Numbered from the stretch's first letter, positions 27,144 to 36,410 are shown. The stretch is 64,000 nucleotides of DNA from Pseudomonas gingeri (GCF_013385635.1 NZ_JACAPR010000011.1:1-64000), one strand, 5' to 3'. The notes: generated by a model from the letters alone, not told the origin. Translations and numbers: made by a program.

Positions 27144-28030
27144 GTCGGTCTGATCCAGCGCTGGAAGTAGGGGAGCAGGAAAAACACCAGGACACAGGCC
27201 AGGCTGGCCAACGGCTGGTTGGCCACCGCCAGCACCAGCGCATCGAACAACGGCAGGGCGGCCAGGCCCGCGCCGATAAACGCCCGCACTTGCCGTTGCG
27301 CCGGATTGGCCAGGTGCCGCCGGTAGTTCCAGCCCAGCCAGCCGAGCCAGAACAGCAGCACCAGCCAGAACTCGAGATTGTCGGTATAGGCCGCCAGGGC
27401 CAGCGGACTGAGCATCAACAGCAGGGGAATGCGACTGAGCAGCTGGTTGCGGTGTTCCTGGCGGGCCAGGTAGGTCAGGCCGCTGATGTAGGTGCCCAGC
27501 AGCACGGCGCAGAGCCAGATCGGTTGTGGTGGCGCGGCCAGGCTGGCGGCGGCGGTGATGTACAGGGCAGAGCGACAGGCGCCCATCAGCCAGACGCTGT
27601 GGGCGTACTTCTTGTGCAGCAGGTTGTAGGCCAGGATAAAACCCGCCAGCAGGACGACACTGCCCAGCAGCCAGACCGGTTCGTCGATCAGCCGGCTGAG
27701 GCCGCCGACTGCGACCGTGGCGAGCAACAGCAGCAACGCGGTGGCGAGTCCGACTTGCCGTCGGTTGACCAGTCCGAGGGGAATGGGGCGTGGGTTCCGG
27801 TGCCGGCGATCCCAGTCGGCGTCCAGCAGGTCGTTCAGCAACATGCCGGCCAGGTAGAGCAGCGACAAGGTGACCAGCAGCAGGATCCAGACCAGCGACG
27901 AGGGCGAAGCCAGCGCCCCGGCACTGCTGGCCAGCAGCACGGCGGCCAGGGTATTGGTCCACACCGTCGGCAGGTTGGAGACGCGGCCCAGGGTCATCCA
28001 GGTCCGCAAGCTCAGGTGCGGGCCGTTCAT
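27140..28030 (-). CDS. eboC: EboC, UbiA-family prenyltransferase-like membrane protein
   Basis: A 296-aa integral membrane protein with about eight hydrophobic segments. The first UbiA aspartate motif is clear: 'NDLLDADWDRRHRNPRPIP' near residue 68, which binds prenyl diphosphate through Mg ions. The second motif is less typical ('LLHKKYAHSVWLMGACRS'). EboC probably prenylates or handles an aromatic or sugar-like acceptor at the membrane; the acceptor is unknown. The ATG at 28030 overlaps the eboD stop (ATGA) and it is coupled to eboA in the same manner. Confidence 0.9.
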   Translation of the reverse strand: MNGPHLSLRTWMTLGRVSNLPTVWTNTLAAVLLASSAGALASPSSLVWILLLVTLSLLYLAGMLLNDLLDADWDRRHRNPRPIPLGLVNRRQVGLATALLLLLATVAVGGLSRLIDEPVWLLGSVVLLAGFILAYNLLHKKYAHSVWLMGACRSALYITAAASLAAPPQPIWLCAVLLGTYISGLTYLARQEHRNQLLSRIPLLLMLSPLALAAYTDNLEFWLVLLFWLGWLGWNYRRHLANPAQRQVRAFIGAGLAALPLFDALVLAVANQPLASLACVLVFFLLPYFQRWIRPT

Positions 28031-29910
28031 TGCGGGCAGTCCTGTATCCCGTCCAGTACCGCTCCCGTGCAATGGGACAGCCGTTGCAGGGCCTGTTCCA
28101 TCAGTGCCGGGTCGATCTCGTGGACATCAAGGGACTCGCCCATGCGGCTGAGCATGGGAATGGATAACTCGCCGCCCAGGTGCTGACGGAACTCTTCCAG
28201 CCCTTGCAGGACCAGGAAACGGCCCTGGGCGTCCTTCACCATCAATTCGGGCGGGTTCAGGCCAAAGCCAAGCCTGGACAACAATTGCAGCAAGCGTTCG
28301 TTCTCGCTGTCGGACAGCAGCCCGCGGGCATTGGCATACAGCGCATCCAGGGCCATGCCCACGGCCACCGCTTCACCGTGGCGCAAGCGATGCCGGCTGA
28401 GTTTTTCCAGCTTGTGCGCGGCCCAGTGACCGTAATCCAGCGGTCGGCCGTTACCCCGTTCAAACGGATCGCCCGCGCCGGTGATATGTCCCAGGTGCAG
28501 TTCGGCGCAGCGGCGGATGGCATAGCGGCTGGCCTGCTGTTCGAAGGTGGCGAGGGCTTCGGCGTGCTGCTCCATCCAGAGGAAAAAGGCCGGGTCCTTG
28601 ATCGCGGCGACCTTTACCGCTTCGGCCAGCCCGGCGATCTGGTCGCGCGGTGACAGGCTGCTCAGCAACTGGAAGTCGTTGATCACCGCCGTGGCGGGGT
28701 AGAAGGCCCCCAGCAGGTTTTTCTGCTCGAAGGCATTGATGCCGTTCTTCACTCCGATGCCGGCATCGTTTTGCGCGAGCACTGTGGTGGGGATACGGAT
28801 CAGGCGAATACCGCGATGGAAGGTGGCGCAGGCATAGCCCACCGTGTCGAGCGTGGCGCCGCCGCCCAGCGCCAGGACATAGCCATGGCGATCCATGCCT
28901 TGCTCCAGCAACTGCGCATACAGCCGCTGCAAGACATCGGGCTGCTTGCTCGGCTCTCCTGCCGGCACCGACAGTGCGGGTGCTTGCAGGCGCAGATCGG
29001 CGGGGCAGGCGGCGAAGTAGTCATCGATCTGCCGCGACAGCTGCGGACGGCTGTGCAGCAGTTGCTCGTCGGCGAACACCAGGATCTTGACCGGACCGGC
29101 CTGCAGGCGTGTGAGTTGTTCCCGCAGGCAAGGGTTCGTGGGGTCGAACACGTACTCGGTGAACACCACCGGATAGTGGTAGCTCACCTCGAAGCGCCCG
29201 TGCAGGGTGTGCGTGTCTTGCGGCCTGGCATGCGCCCGGTAAGTCCGCAGCAGACTGCGAGCTCCGAGGAACAGGCCCGGCAGCACCATGCTGGCGAGGA
29301 TCGCCACCAGCAGCGCGTTCTGTTCCAGCAGGGCCGTGCCGATGGCGCTGTAGGCCAGTGCCAGCCCGGCATTGGCGAGGGTGGTCACCAGCAGGAACTG
29401 GCGCAGCGGGTAGCGTTGCATGCCGGCCGCGACCACCGAGGTTTCCGCCAGCACCGGAACACCCCGCAGGCACACCAGTGACAGCGTCCCCAGCGGGGTG
29501 GCGAACGCTCCTGGCGTACGCTTGGCGGGATCCAGCCGGGGCGACAGCAGGCGGAAGTAGCCGGCGCCCAGGCCGTAGCCGAAAGCGGCCCCCAGGCACA
29601 GGCCGACGAAGATGACCAGGTAGCCGCCGACGCTGCCGAGCAAGGCGACGGCCAACAGGGCGACCATGCTCGAAGGCACCGGCAGCACCACGTCCAGCAC
29701 CAGTAGCGCGATCAGCAGGAGTGCCAGGTTGATTTGCTGGGTGGGGGTGGCGGGGTGAGACAGGCTCAGATGTTCGAGGAAACCTTGGATCTGCTGCTCG
29801 AACAACAGGAAACTGGCGATGACCAGGCCGGCGAAACAGGCTAATGACAGCCAGTGATTGTTGGCTGGTCCCTTTTTTGAAAACGCACGATACCACCGGC
29901 TGCGCTTCAT
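28027..29910 (-). CDS. eboD: EboD: VTT/DedA-like membrane domain fused to dehydroquinate-synthase-like enzyme
   Basis: A 627-aa two-domain protein. Residues 1-235 hold about six hydrophobic segments resembling a VTT/TVP38 (DedA-like) domain, including 'LLGSVGGYLVIFVGLCLG' and 'VTTLANAGLALAYSAIG'. Residues 240-600 are a sugar-phosphate cyclase of the 3-dehydroquinate synthase family. It has 'GYVLALGGGATLDTVGYACA', Glu in 'AGLAEAVKV', and metal His in 'DYGHWAAHKLE' and 'RHGEAVAVGM'. The 'GHWAAHKLE' block differs from GHTxGHAxE of shikimate-pathway AroB. The ATG at 29910 follows AGAGGGA by 6 nt. First gene of the ebo string. Confidence 0.86.
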   Translation of the reverse strand: MKRSRWYRAFSKKGPANNHWLSLACFAGLVIASFLLFEQQIQGFLEHLSLSHPATPTQQINLALLLIALLVLDVVLPVPSSMVALLAVALLGSVGGYLVIFVGLCLGAAFGYGLGAGYFRLLSPRLDPAKRTPGAFATPLGTLSLVCLRGVPVLAETSVVAAGMQRYPLRQFLLVTTLANAGLALAYSAIGTALLEQNALLVAILASMVLPGLFLGARSLLRTYRAHARPQDTHTLHGRFEVSYHYPVVFTEYVFDPTNPCLREQLTRLQAGPVKILVFADEQLLHSRPQLSRQIDDYFAACPADLRLQAPALSVPAGEPSKQPDVLQRLYAQLLEQGMDRHGYVLALGGGATLDTVGYACATFHRGIRLIRIPTTVLAQNDAGIGVKNGINAFEQKNLLGAFYPATAVINDFQLLSSLSPRDQIAGLAEAVKVAAIKDPAFFLWMEQHAEALATFEQQASRYAIRRCAELHLGHITGAGDPFERGNGRPLDYGHWAAHKLEKLSRHRLRHGEAVAVGMALDALYANARGLLSDSENERLLQLLSRLGFGLNPPELMVKDAQGRFLVLQGLEEFRQHLGGELSIPMLSRMGESLDVHEIDPALMEQALQRLSHCTGAVLDGIQDCPQ

Positions 29911-30138
29911 CAAGCGTCCCTCTTGATTATGATGACTGAGTTCCGTTTCAGTATTTGAAAGCGATGTCGTTTTTATTGTTCTAGGAGGGTTCTCCGGTTA
30001 TTTCAGCGGTGGGCCGGGTGTGTGCCTGGTCACTCTCTCAGTTCAGTAGTGATGAACTTAGACGGCCATGGGCTCTTTGCCATTATTGGTTGGCTATACC
30101 ACTTATTGCGCCTGGCTATATAAACGTGCCGATAAACA

Positions 30139-30167
30139 AGGCCCGGGAGCTGATACGTCCCGGGCCT
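30139..30167 (-). terminator. Rho-independent terminator after the pirin gene
   Basis: AGGCCCGGGA at 30139-30148 pairs perfectly with TCCCGGGCCT at 30158-30167 around a 9-nt loop. On the minus strand it is followed by TGTTTAT. It lies 7 nt past the pirin stop and insulates the ebo operon from it. Confidence 0.7.
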
Positions 30168-30174
30168 GTCCACG

Positions 30175-30897
30175 TCATGGCATTTGCGGTAACTCCTCCG
30201 GCCGCAGGTCGAACACCAGCACTTCGGCATCCACGCCGTTGCCCAGGGTCAGCAAGCGCTCCTTGCGCACCCGCACGCCATCCCCGGCCTGCAAGGCCAG
30301 TCCATTGAGTTCGACGCTGCCACGGGCCACATGCACATAGGCGTAGCGGTCTGCGGCCAGTTCGACGCTGGCGGTTTCCTTGCCGTCGATCAGACCGGCG
30401 TAGACTCGGGCGTCCTGACGCACCTTCAGCGAGCCCAGGACTCCGTCGGGAGAGATGATCAAGGCCATTTTTCCGCGCTTCTTCTGGGTACTGAAGTGCT
30501 CCTGCTGGTAACGCGGTTTCGCCCCACTGACCGCGGGCACGATCCAGATCTGCAGGAAGTGCACCGGGCGGCTGGCCGAGTGGTTGTACTCACTGTGGGC
30601 CACGCCGCTGCCGGCGCTCATCAGTTGCACATCGCCGGGTCGGATCACCGAGCCGGTGCCCAGGGTGTCCTTGTGTTCCAGGGCGCCTTCGAGCACGTAG
30701 GAGAAGATCTCCATGTCGCGGTGCGGATGCTGGCCAAAGCCTTTGCCGGCCGCTACCCGGTCATCGTTGATCACCAGCAGGTCGGAAAAACCCTGCTCGT
30801 TGAGGTTGCGGTAGTTGGCGAAGGAAAAGGTGTGGAACGATTTCAGCCAGCCGTGATTGGCTATGCCGCGATCGGTGGCTTTGCGCAGGGTCAGCAT
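30175..30897 (-). CDS. Pirin-family protein (quercetinase-like bicupin)
   Basis: A 240-aa bicupin of the pirin/YhaK type. The metal ligands are visible: two His in 'GQHPHRDMEIFSYVLEG' near residue 57, and His and Glu in 'SGVAHSEYN' near 100. The second cupin is degenerate, as usual. Some bacterial pirins cleave flavonols such as quercetin, others are regulatory; sequence alone does not decide. The ATG at 30897 follows GGAG. It is divergent from the winged-helix regulator at 31096. Confidence 0.9.
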   Translation of the reverse strand: MLTLRKATDRGIANHGWLKSFHTFSFANYRNLNEQGFSDLLVINDDRVAAGKGFGQHPHRDMEIFSYVLEGALEHKDTLGTGSVIRPGDVQLMSAGSGVAHSEYNHSASRPVHFLQIWIVPAVSGAKPRYQQEHFSTQKKRGKMALIISPDGVLGSLKVRQDARVYAGLIDGKETASVELAADRYAYVHVARGSVELNGLALQAGDGVRVRKERLLTLGNGVDAEVLVFDLRPEELPQMP

Positions 30898-31003
30898 GAT
30901 GGATTCTCCTCTGGGGACGTGAATTCGTCCGAGTGAGGAAAAGGTTAATGTTTACCCTTCGCTGCAATAAGTAGATGGAAATGGTAAGACTGTCTCTCTG
31001 TAG

Positions 31004-31033
31004 TTGACAGTTTTTTTATCCCGATGCTGTATT
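31004..31033 (+). promoter_or_regulatory. Putative sigma-70 promoter for the 31096 regulator gene
   Basis: TTGACA at 31004-31009 is a perfect -35 consensus. It is followed after 18 nt by TGTATT at 31028-31033, or slightly offset TATTCT. It lies about 63 nt before the ATG at 31096. A run of seven T sits in the spacer. Confidence 0.45.
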
Positions 31034-31095
31034 CTCTGGCGGTATTCATCCCGCGCCGGTCAATCGTGGCCGGGTCCCTCGGCAGGTGAACGGGC

Positions 31096-32496
31096 ATGAA
31101 CAGTCTCAGGCAACCAGGCAGCGACACGGTACTGCGTTTCGGCAACCACGCCTTTCACCTGGGTCAGCGTCTGGTCCTGGCCGGGGATCGTCCGCTGCGC
31201 ATGGGCGGGCGTGCGCTGGACATTCTCCAGGTGCTGCTCGAACGCGCCGGCGAGGTGGTCGGCAAGGACGAACTGATCGCCCGGGTCTGGCCGACTTCGG
31301 TGGTCGAGGACATCAACCTGCGGGTGCATATCGCCGCCTTGCGTCGGGCCCTGGGTGACGGCCAGGACGGCCAGCGCTACATCATCAACCTGCCGCAGCG
31401 CGGCTACAGCTTCACCGCCCCGGTACAGTACGAACGCGATGCACGGCCGGTGGCCCTCGATGTGCCAGCCCCGCTCCGGCACAACCTGCCGTCCCGGCTG
31501 ACAGCGGTTGTCGGGCGTGATGCGCTGATCGGCAGTCTGGTGCGGCAGTTGCCAGTCCGCCGCTGCATGACCCTGGTGGGACCGGCCGGAATCGGCAAGA
31601 CCACCCTGGCCCTGCGGGTCGCCGAATTGCTCCTGGAGCATTACCGCGACGGTGTCTGGATGATCGACCTGTCGACCATCGATGACCCGGCGCAAGTGAC
31701 CGATCACCTGACGCGCACCCTGGGGTTGCCGGGCGGGCTGCAAGCCCTGGCGCCACAACACGCCTTGCTGGTGCTGGACAACTGTGAGCACCTGCTTGAG
31801 CGTTGCCGCGATCTGGTCGGGCACCTGCTGGTCAGTTCGCCTCGGTTGTCGGTTCTCGTCACCAGCCGCGAGCCGTTGCGTGCCATTGGCGAAACCGTCC
31901 AGCGCCTGCCGCCGCTGACGACGCCACCGGCTGGCGCGTTGGGCAGCGTCGCCGAAGCAATGGGCTATTCGGCAGTGCAGTTGCTGGTCAGCCGCGCCCG
32001 CGCCTGCCAGCAGGGGTTTGTCCTGCGTGAGCGTGACCTGGTGGCGGTGCGCGAGATCTGCCGTCGACTCGACGGCTTGCCCCTGGCCATTGAGCTGGCG
32101 GCGGCGCAGATCGATGCCTTGGCCCTGGTCGGTTTGCAGGCCCAACTGGGCAACTGTTGCCAGTTGCTGACCCTGGGGCGACGTACCGCCGTGCCCCGGC
32201 ATCAGACCCTGAAGGCCGCGCTGGACTGGAGCTACGAGCGCCTGAGTGCCGATGAACAGACCCTGTTGCAGCGTCTCGCGGTGTTCAAGAAGGGCTTTAC
32301 CCTGGACGCCGCTGTCGCGGTCGCCGGCTGCGAACGATTGGGCCCGGCGCAGTTGCAGGAACTGCTGCCGTTGCTCGCGCGCAAGTCCTTGCTGGTGGTG
32401 GCGCGGGGCGTGGCGCGCTACCGGCTCCTCAACACCACCCGTGCCTATGCCCTGGAACGGCTTGAGCGCAGCGGGCAGAAACCGGCCCTGGCGTAA
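31096..32496 (+). CDS. Winged-helix regulator with STAND-type ATPase, short form
   Basis: A 466-aa regulator. Residues 10-110 are an OmpR/CadC-type winged helix ('GRALDILQVLLERAGEVVGK', 'DINLRVHIAALRRALGD', 'RGYSFTAP'). A STAND/NB-ARC ATPase follows with Walker A 'GPAGIGKTTLA' near 168 and Walker B 'LLVLDNCEHLL' near 223. It ends soon after the ATPase helical arm ('LNTTRAYALERLERSG'). Its paralogue at 32645-35440 continues for over 400 more residues of TPR-like repeats, so this copy lacks the usual sensor part. It may be a truncation or a minimal form. The ATG at 31096 has an AGGTG upstream. Confidence 0.83.
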   Translation: MNSLRQPGSDTVLRFGNHAFHLGQRLVLAGDRPLRMGGRALDILQVLLERAGEVVGKDELIARVWPTSVVEDINLRVHIAALRRALGDGQDGQRYIINLPQRGYSFTAPVQYERDARPVALDVPAPLRHNLPSRLTAVVGRDALIGSLVRQLPVRRCMTLVGPAGIGKTTLALRVAELLLEHYRDGVWMIDLSTIDDPAQVTDHLTRTLGLPGGLQALAPQHALLVLDNCEHLLERCRDLVGHLLVSSPRLSVLVTSREPLRAIGETVQRLPPLTTPPAGALGSVAEAMGYSAVQLLVSRARACQQGFVLRERDLVAVREICRRLDGLPLAIELAAAQIDALALVGLQAQLGNCCQLLTLGRRTAVPRHQTLKAALDWSYERLSADEQTLLQRLAVFKKGFTLDAAVAVAGCERLGPAQLQELLPLLARKSLLVVARGVARYRLLNTTRAYALERLERSGQKPALA

Positions 32497-32524
32497 TCCC
32501 TGTCAGCCAAGGCGAACACAGCCC

Positions 32525-32600
32525 CTGTAGGAGCCTGGCTTGCCAGCGATGAGGCCCGTGAGGTCGCCAAAAGCTTCGCGGGCAAGCCCGGTTCCTACAG
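32525..32600. repeat. REP palindrome doublet
   Basis: CTGTAGGA at 32525-32532 is inverted as TCCTACAG at 32593-32600. Internal halves GGCTTGCCAGCGATG and GCGGGCAAGCC carry the typical Pseudomonas REP core. It sits between two converging genes and may act as a bidirectional terminator. Confidence 0.75.
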
Positions 32601-32644
32601 TTTTCAGGCCTTGGCGCGTCATCGTTCCTCGGGCGCAGCGGGTT

Positions 32645-35440
32645 TCAAGCTGACTGGCGCAGCGGCAGCGCCTTGAGCAATTGCCGGGCGCTGATCAGAT
32701 CCGGGGTGGCAAAGCCTTCGCTGAAGCGGGCATACAGCGGTGCGAGCAGGTCATGAGCGGACTGGAAACGCCCCTGTTGCTGCCAGAGTCGGGCCAGGGC
32801 CGTGGCGCTGCGCAGTTCCCAGGCCTGTGCCCCTTGCTCCTGCGCCACGCTCAAGGCCTTGAACAACAGCGCCTGCGCTGCGTCCGGAGCCTGTTCCGAT
32901 AACAATACCTGCGCCCTGGCGCGGAGGATTTCCGCCGTGCTCCAGCCCGCTGCACCGCTCTCGGCCCGTTCCAGCAAGGTGTCATCGACGAAGCGGCTGT
33001 CGAGGGTGACCATGATCTCCCTGAGCAGGCCACCAGCGGGGGGAAGGGCAGCATCTGTCGCGATGTTTTCGATTACCTGGGCGTAGTGCTGGCCCCAGGT
33101 GTGGAACAGCAGCACCGAGTGCTTTTGCGCCTGTTCCAGCAATAACCGCAGCAGTTCGCGGGCGGTGTGGCTGTCGCCGTTGTAATAAGCGATCGGGCAA
33201 CCGGACAGCGCCAGGGTGTAGCACACCGAGGTGCCGTGATTGATCTGCAACGCGATGTCCAGGGCCAGGCGTGCGGTTTTCCAGGCCTGTTCCGGATAGC
33301 CCTGCAACCAGAGAATACGCGCCAGGACGGTCAACGAGGCCACGCTCTGATCGTACTGGACGCCGAAACCCTGGGTGAAGCGGTTACGGTGACCACTGTG
33401 GGCCATGCGCTGGACAACCTGTTCGGCGTTGTCCCGGGCCTGCCCCTGGTCGCCGGCGAAATGCAGCGCCAGGACCCGCAGGCGGTGAGTGCTGAGGGAC
33501 AGCAGGACGTCGTCGCGCAAACCCAGTCGATCGAACTGCAGGCTCTGTTGCAGGGCTTCGCGATAGTGGCCGCAGCTGAGATTGACCGCCATATGACCGG
33601 ATACGGCGCGCAACTGGCCGTTCACGTCATCGTGGTATTCGGCCAGGGTCCGGGCGCCGTTGAAGGCCTCGATGGTTTCGTGGGTACCGCCCTGGGTGTG
33701 ATAGCAGGAGCTGCCCAGGGCCAGCTTGAGGGCGATGCTCAGGTGCGGGCAAGGCTGCGCCGAGCTCTCCAGCAGCGCCAGTGCCTGGCGTACATGGCTG
33801 CCGTGTTCCCTGAGCAACGACAGCTCCTGCCACAACGGCGTCGACGCGACGGTCAGGCGGATCGCCAGCTCTTCCGGACCCCGGGGACCCAGCCCCCATT
33901 CCAGGGCCGCCCGCAGGTCTTCCAGGCTCCTGGCGTAACGCTCGACCCACACGTCGCTGGCGGTGTGTTCCCACTCGTCCCGGGCCTGGGCCATCAGGGC
34001 CAGGCAATGTTCGGCGTGAGCCCGGCGAGTACCGGGCAGCTCACAGGCCAGATCGAGTTTTTCCAGGGCATAGCTGCGAGTGGTGTCCAGCAGGCGATAG
34101 AACACTTGCTCATCGCCGACCTCGACGTTCAGCAAGGATTTGGCGACCAGTTGGGTGATCGAGGCGAATACCTCGCGGGATTCGACCTGTGCGCCCATCA
34201 CCACCGCCGCGGCCGAGGCGAGGGTAAAGCCACCTCTGAAAATGCCCAGCCGGCGCAGACAGATCTGTTCGCCAGGGCTGAGCAGCGCGAAGCTCCAGTC
34301 GAGGGTGGCGCGCAAGGTCTGATGGCGCGCGGGTGCGGTCAGGCCGCTTTGGGCCAGCAGGTGAAAGCTGCCCTGCAATTGCGCCAGCAGGCCGCTCAAG
34401 CCAAAGGTGTCGACCTGGGCGGCCGCCAGTTCGATGGCCAGGGGAATACCGTCCAGGCGCCGACAGATCTCGATGGCCTGCGGCAGTCCGGCTTCCGTCA
34501 GTTCGAAGCTGTCCTGGCTGGCCATGGCGCGCTCGATGAACAGTTGCAGGGCGGCAAAGCCCAGGGCCCGGGTGCGGTCCAGGACCGCGACGGGCGGCGG
34601 ACAGTCCAGCGACTCCAGGCGCTGTACGAACTCGCCTTCGGCCCTCAGGCTCTCGCGGCTGGTGGCGAGGATATGCACCTGTGGTGCACCGCGCAGGACG
34701 CTTTCGCAGAGCAGGGCGACGCTGTCGAGCAGGTGCTCGCAGTTGTCGATCACCAACAGCATCTGGCGCCCGCGCAGGATGTTCACGAGGCTGCTGACAG
34801 CATCACCTTCGGGCAGGGCGACACCGAGCAGTGTCGCCAGATGACTGCCGATCATGGCCGGGTCGCCGAGTGGTGCCAGGTCCAGCAGGCGGATGCCGTC
34901 GCGGTAACGGCCGATCAGTTGTTCGGCGACGCTCAGGGCCAGGGTGGTCTTGCCGATGCCGCCGGGGCCGACCAGGGTAATGAAGCGTTGTCGCGACAGC
35001 TGCGCCGGCAGGCTGTCGAGCAACGGCTGGCGGCCGATCATCCGGGTCCGGCGCACCGGCAGGTTATGGCCCAGGAGTGTCGGCGCGTGGCTGTGTGGCC
35101 ACGCTTCGCGGGTGTCCAGCTGATAGGGGGCGACAAAGCTGTAGCCGCGCTGGGCGACGGTGACGATATAGCGCTGGCCGGCCTGGCCATCACCGAGGGC
35201 CTTGCGCAGCGCGGCCATGTGCACCCGCAGATTGATCTCTTCCACCACGCTGTTGGGCCAGACCCGGGCCATCAACTGCTGTTTGCTGACCACCTGGCCT
35301 GCGTGCTCCAGGAGGATCAGCAGGATATCCATGGCCCGTCGTCCCAGGCGCAGGGGGCGCTCGGCCTCCATGACCAGGCGTTGCCCGGGATGGATCCGGT
35401 AGGGACCGAAACGTACGGTCTGCTCGGGGGGAAGGCTCAA
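32645..35440 (-). CDS. Winged-helix/STAND ATPase regulator with C-terminal TPR-like sensor
   Basis: A 931-aa regulator with an N-terminal winged helix ('RRAMDILLILLEHAGQVVSK', 'VHMAALRKALGD'). Then comes a STAND ATPase with Walker A 'GPGGIGKTTLA' and Walker B 'LLVIDNCEHLL', followed by over 450 residues of helical, TPR-like repeats. Such proteins act as ligand-gated activators. No ATG lies at a sensible place. The likely start is TTG at 35440, with CAGGAG 7 nt upstream and the winged helix beginning about 10 residues in. The frame remains open to 36376 but would run across the AraC gene. It is paralogous to, and convergent with, the gene at 31096. Confidence 0.85.
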   Translation of the reverse strand: MSLPPEQTVRFGPYRIHPGQRLVMEAERPLRLGRRAMDILLILLEHAGQVVSKQQLMARVWPNSVVEEINLRVHMAALRKALGDGQAGQRYIVTVAQRGYSFVAPYQLDTREAWPHSHAPTLLGHNLPVRRTRMIGRQPLLDSLPAQLSRQRFITLVGPGGIGKTTLALSVAEQLIGRYRDGIRLLDLAPLGDPAMIGSHLATLLGVALPEGDAVSSLVNILRGRQMLLVIDNCEHLLDSVALLCESVLRGAPQVHILATSRESLRAEGEFVQRLESLDCPPPVAVLDRTRALGFAALQLFIERAMASQDSFELTEAGLPQAIEICRRLDGIPLAIELAAAQVDTFGLSGLLAQLQGSFHLLAQSGLTAPARHQTLRATLDWSFALLSPGEQICLRRLGIFRGGFTLASAAAVVMGAQVESREVFASITQLVAKSLLNVEVGDEQVFYRLLDTTRSYALEKLDLACELPGTRRAHAEHCLALMAQARDEWEHTASDVWVERYARSLEDLRAALEWGLGPRGPEELAIRLTVASTPLWQELSLLREHGSHVRQALALLESSAQPCPHLSIALKLALGSSCYHTQGGTHETIEAFNGARTLAEYHDDVNGQLRAVSGHMAVNLSCGHYREALQQSLQFDRLGLRDDVLLSLSTHRLRVLALHFAGDQGQARDNAEQVVQRMAHSGHRNRFTQGFGVQYDQSVASLTVLARILWLQGYPEQAWKTARLALDIALQINHGTSVCYTLALSGCPIAYYNGDSHTARELLRLLLEQAQKHSVLLFHTWGQHYAQVIENIATDAALPPAGGLLREIMVTLDSRFVDDTLLERAESGAAGWSTAEILRARAQVLLSEQAPDAAQALLFKALSVAQEQGAQAWELRSATALARLWQQQGRFQSAHDLLAPLYARFSEGFATPDLISARQLLKALPLRQSA

Positions 35441-35629
35441 CGGCTGGCTCCTGCTACAGGTCCTGTGATTGCCGTAGTGGCGGGTCTGCACCCGTCTATC
35501 ACGCGGTACCCGGGTATATTCCTCAGGATTGGCCGGCGGCGCAATCGTCCGCCGAGCAACGGCTGCACAGGTCCGCAAGCCCGTGCCGTGGGCAACAGGC
35601 GGGTCGGTCACAGAGGGTGTGGAGAAGAG

Positions 35630-35658
35630 AACGCCGCCGCCGGGCGGGCTGCGGCGTT
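35630..35658 (-). terminator. Hairpin downstream of the AraC gene
   Basis: AACGCCGC at 35630-35637 pairs with GCGGCGTT at 35651-35658, 6 nt after the AraC stop on the minus strand. The following CTCTTCTC is pyrimidine-rich but not a clean T-tract. Confidence 0.5.
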
Positions 35659-35664
35659 GAGGGG

Positions 35665-36120
35665 TTATCGGGCTGCGGGACGTTCGACGTAGCACAGGTG
35701 GCGTGTCGTGCGCCGGGCAGGCGCGGCGCCCAGTTTCTGGCAACGCCAGGCAAACGGATTGATGCCTTCGCTGCGGGTGAAGATATGACAGAAATGTGCC
35801 TGGTCGCAGAAACCGCACTCCAGGCTGATCCGCGTCAGGCTCAGGTCGGTGTGCTCGATCAGCGTTTTCGCCCGCAGGATGCGTTGCTGCCGGATCCAGT
35901 CCTGGGGCGACAGGCCGGTGGTGCATTTGAAAGCACGGGAGAAATGGCTGCGCGACAGCGCACAGGCACGGGCCAGCTCGGTGACTTCCAGGGTTTCGCT
36001 CAAACGCTCGAGAATCAGTTGCTTGACCAGGTTTTCCCGCCAGGGCGCGAGACCGCCTGGCGTGGGCGTCCGTGTTTCGCTGGCAAAGGGTAGGGGATTG
36101 TTGTGCTGTAGTTGAATCAT
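35665..36120 (-). CDS. Short AraC-family DNA-binding protein
   Basis: A 151-aa protein made almost entirely of the AraC/XylS double helix-turn-helix. The first helix-turn-helix spans 'LEVTELARACALSRSHFSRAF' in two parts, and the second contains 'ISLECGFCDQAHFCHIFTRSEGINPF'. There is no separate ligand domain, as in SoxS-like forms. The start is probably the ATG at 36120; a GTG at 36162 in the same frame is possible. No strong ribosome binding site is visible for either. It is divergent from the DoxX remnant and amidohydrolase unit, which it may control. Confidence 0.85.
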   Translation of the reverse strand: MIQLQHNNPLPFASETRTPTPGGLAPWRENLVKQLILERLSETLEVTELARACALSRSHFSRAFKCTTGLSPQDWIRQQRILRAKTLIEHTDLSLTRISLECGFCDQAHFCHIFTRSEGINPFAWRCQKLGAAPARRTTRHLCYVERPAAR

Positions 36121-36410
36121 GAGCAATGTCCGTGTCGGGAGAAAGACGCTGGCGCACAGCACGTCGAGTCAGCGGCGTTCCTCTGGAAAAACAGGTGAGG
36201 GGGCAGAGCGGTTCATTCTTGGGCGGGGGGGCGGGAGCGGGCGAGTTAAACGTTGTTAATTTCGGGACATGTCGTCGTGCGTGGAGGCTCTCGAAAAGGG
36301 GCTTTCGAAAGAGAGCACGTACATTCAATTTTTCCCAGCCCGGCGCCGGCACTATCGAATGACGGTCCGGCGTCACGACGCCGGTGGTTTTTCATGGCGA
36401 TGGGTGTGGC

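Noticed and set aside
26385..27962. Extension of the eboA frame upstream to 27962
   Set aside because: The extra part runs through eboC in another frame. The ATG at 27143 overlaps the eboC stop in the same ATGA way as neighbouring genes.
33167..35692. Open frame of about 840 codons on the plus strand
   Set aside because: It is antisense to the STAND regulator at 32645-35440, which has clear motifs; the plus-strand product has none.
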